33,739 nucleotides of DNA from an uncultured Pseudomonadota bacterium (lineage in GTDB: Bacteria; Pseudomonadota; Gammaproteobacteria; Burkholderiales; SG8-41): positions 1 through 33,739 of the forward strand of contig CAMPGR010000028.1 of assembly GCA_946885605.1 (NCBI GenBank). The letters are read 5' to 3'. Positions 33,027 to 33,739 of the stretch are shown here, in pieces. The notes beneath the pieces are model-generated. The model had not been told where the DNA came from and did no database searches. It saw nothing but the letters and a program-made list of their open reading frames with translations. A program made the position numbers and the translations under genes. How positions within the stretch are numbered: the stretch's first letter is position 1; each line of letters begins with the position of its first letter.

Positions 33027-33739
33027 TTGCTCCAGGCTGGCCTCATTTCACTGCTGCGCGACCCTATTCAATGCCGGCTCGCCGCGGATGCGCCGGGAGC
33101 CGGCCTGCCCAGCGTTCGGCTCGCCATCATCTCGGAAGGGCTCAACACGTGGCCGCTGTACGTGGCACTGGACAAAGGCTGCTTCGGCAGGGAAGGCGTG
33201 AGCGTCGAGGTAACGCTGACGCGTTCCTCGGCCAGGCAGCTGGAGGCGCTCAAGTCGGGCGGGTTCGATATCGGATTTCAGCAATGCGATCATGTGGTGC
33301 GTACGGTGGAGCAGGGATCGGATCTCTTCATGTTCATGGCGCTCGCGCACGCTCCGGAGCTTTCGCTGGTTGTCGCGCCGGACATCCGCTCCTTCACGGA
33401 TCTCAGGGGCAAGACCATCGCCGTGGACGGCGCGCGTTCCGGTTACGCGCTGCTGCTGCGCAAGCTGCTTCGTGAAAAAGGCTTGAAGGACGGCGACTAT
33501 GAATTCGGGGAGATCGGCGGCTCGCGCGAGCGTCACGACGCGCTTCGGGACGGCAGCGCCGCGGCGAGCCTGCTCAATCCGCCGTTCGACCGCAACCTGT
33601 TCGCCGCCGGTTTCGGCAGCCTGGGCACGACGGCACAATACTTTCCGAGCTATACCGGATCCATCGCCGCGGCGCGCCGGGGTTGGGCGCAGGCAAACGA
33701 GGCCGCGCTCGTGTCCTTCATCCGCGGCATGAACGCCGC
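33027..33739 (+). CDS. ABC transporter substrate-binding protein, NMT1/THI5-like (3' end outside window)
   Basis: The frame from TTG 33027 stays open to the window end (237 codons seen). After residue 30 it reads VRLAIISEGLNTWPLYVALDKGCF, then GVSVEVTLTRSSARQLEALK, FDIGFQQCDHVVR, LSLVVAPDIRSFTDLRGKTIAVDGARSGYA and SLLNPPFDRNLFAAGFG. This is the two-lobe fold of NMT1/SsuA-type binding proteins for nitrogen or sulfur compounds. No signal peptide is visible in the first 30 residues, unusual for a periplasmic binding protein. Likely controlled by the divergent GntR regulator through three palindromes. Ligand unknown. Confidence 0.8.
   Translation, partial: MLQAGLISLLRDPIQCRLAADAPGAGLPSVRLAIISEGLNTWPLYVALDKGCFGREGVSVEVTLTRSSARQLEALKSGGFDIGFQQCDHVVRTVEQGSDLFMFMALAHAPELSLVVAPDIRSFTDLRGKTIAVDGARSGYALLLRKLLREKGLKDGDYEFGEIGGSRERHDALRDGSAAASLLNPPFDRNLFAAGFGSLGTTAQYFPSYTGSIAAARRGWAQANEAALVSFIRGMNA

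Overview
The window looks like a GC-rich betaproteobacterial chromosome, probably from an environmental Burkholderiales- or Nitrosomonadales-like lineage. The clues are the tRNA-Leu(GAG)-nuoA junction, the uninterrupted nuoABCDEFGHIJKLMN operon ending beside a NUDIX hydrolase, a 417-residue NuoD with the classic [12 protein letters not shown] start, and later genes such as DsbB, ArfB, cytochrome c', MarC and an NMT1-type binding protein. No plasmid, phage, insertion sequence or CRISPR feature was seen.

Layout. 1-55: 3' end of tRNA-Leu. 180-15283: all 14 subunits of respiratory complex I on the + strand, followed by an ADP-ribose-pyrophosphatase-like NUDIX gene. The operon carries an anomaly between nuoC and nuoD (1924-2213). 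The first codons of nuoD are present three times in tandem; the first two copies are each interrupted by a cloverleaf-like palindromic element and make short reading frames that hand over to the next ATG with a 4-base gap.

15891-18930 (- strand): an RpfF-type crotonase (predicted DSF fatty-acid signal synthase) followed by a MerR-HTH/PAS/GGDEF/EAL protein. This resembles the Burkholderia rpfF-rpfR pair but has a DNA-binding-type N-terminus. Divergent from it across a 328-base AT-rich region lie an acyltransferase/acyl-CoA synthetase fusion and a CpdA-like metallophosphoesterase. The block therefore groups fatty-acid signal chemistry with predicted second-messenger enzymes.

22368-25738: a diheme cytochrome c and a cytochrome c', ArfB ribosome rescue factor, two small exported or membrane proteins, and DsbB. 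25827-28795: a YdcH-like small protein and a two-gene molybdenum hydroxylase (2Fe-2S and Mo subunits). 28802-30915: a small unknown protein, a methyltransferase with a signal peptide, and a divergent exported zinc-protease-like protein. 30916-31454 is a 539-base stretch without a convincing gene. 31455-33739: a MarC-family membrane protein, a GntR/FCD regulator, and the divergent 5' part of a substrate-binding protein gene that runs off the window. Three related palindromes lie in the regulator/transporter gap and make a good candidate operator set.
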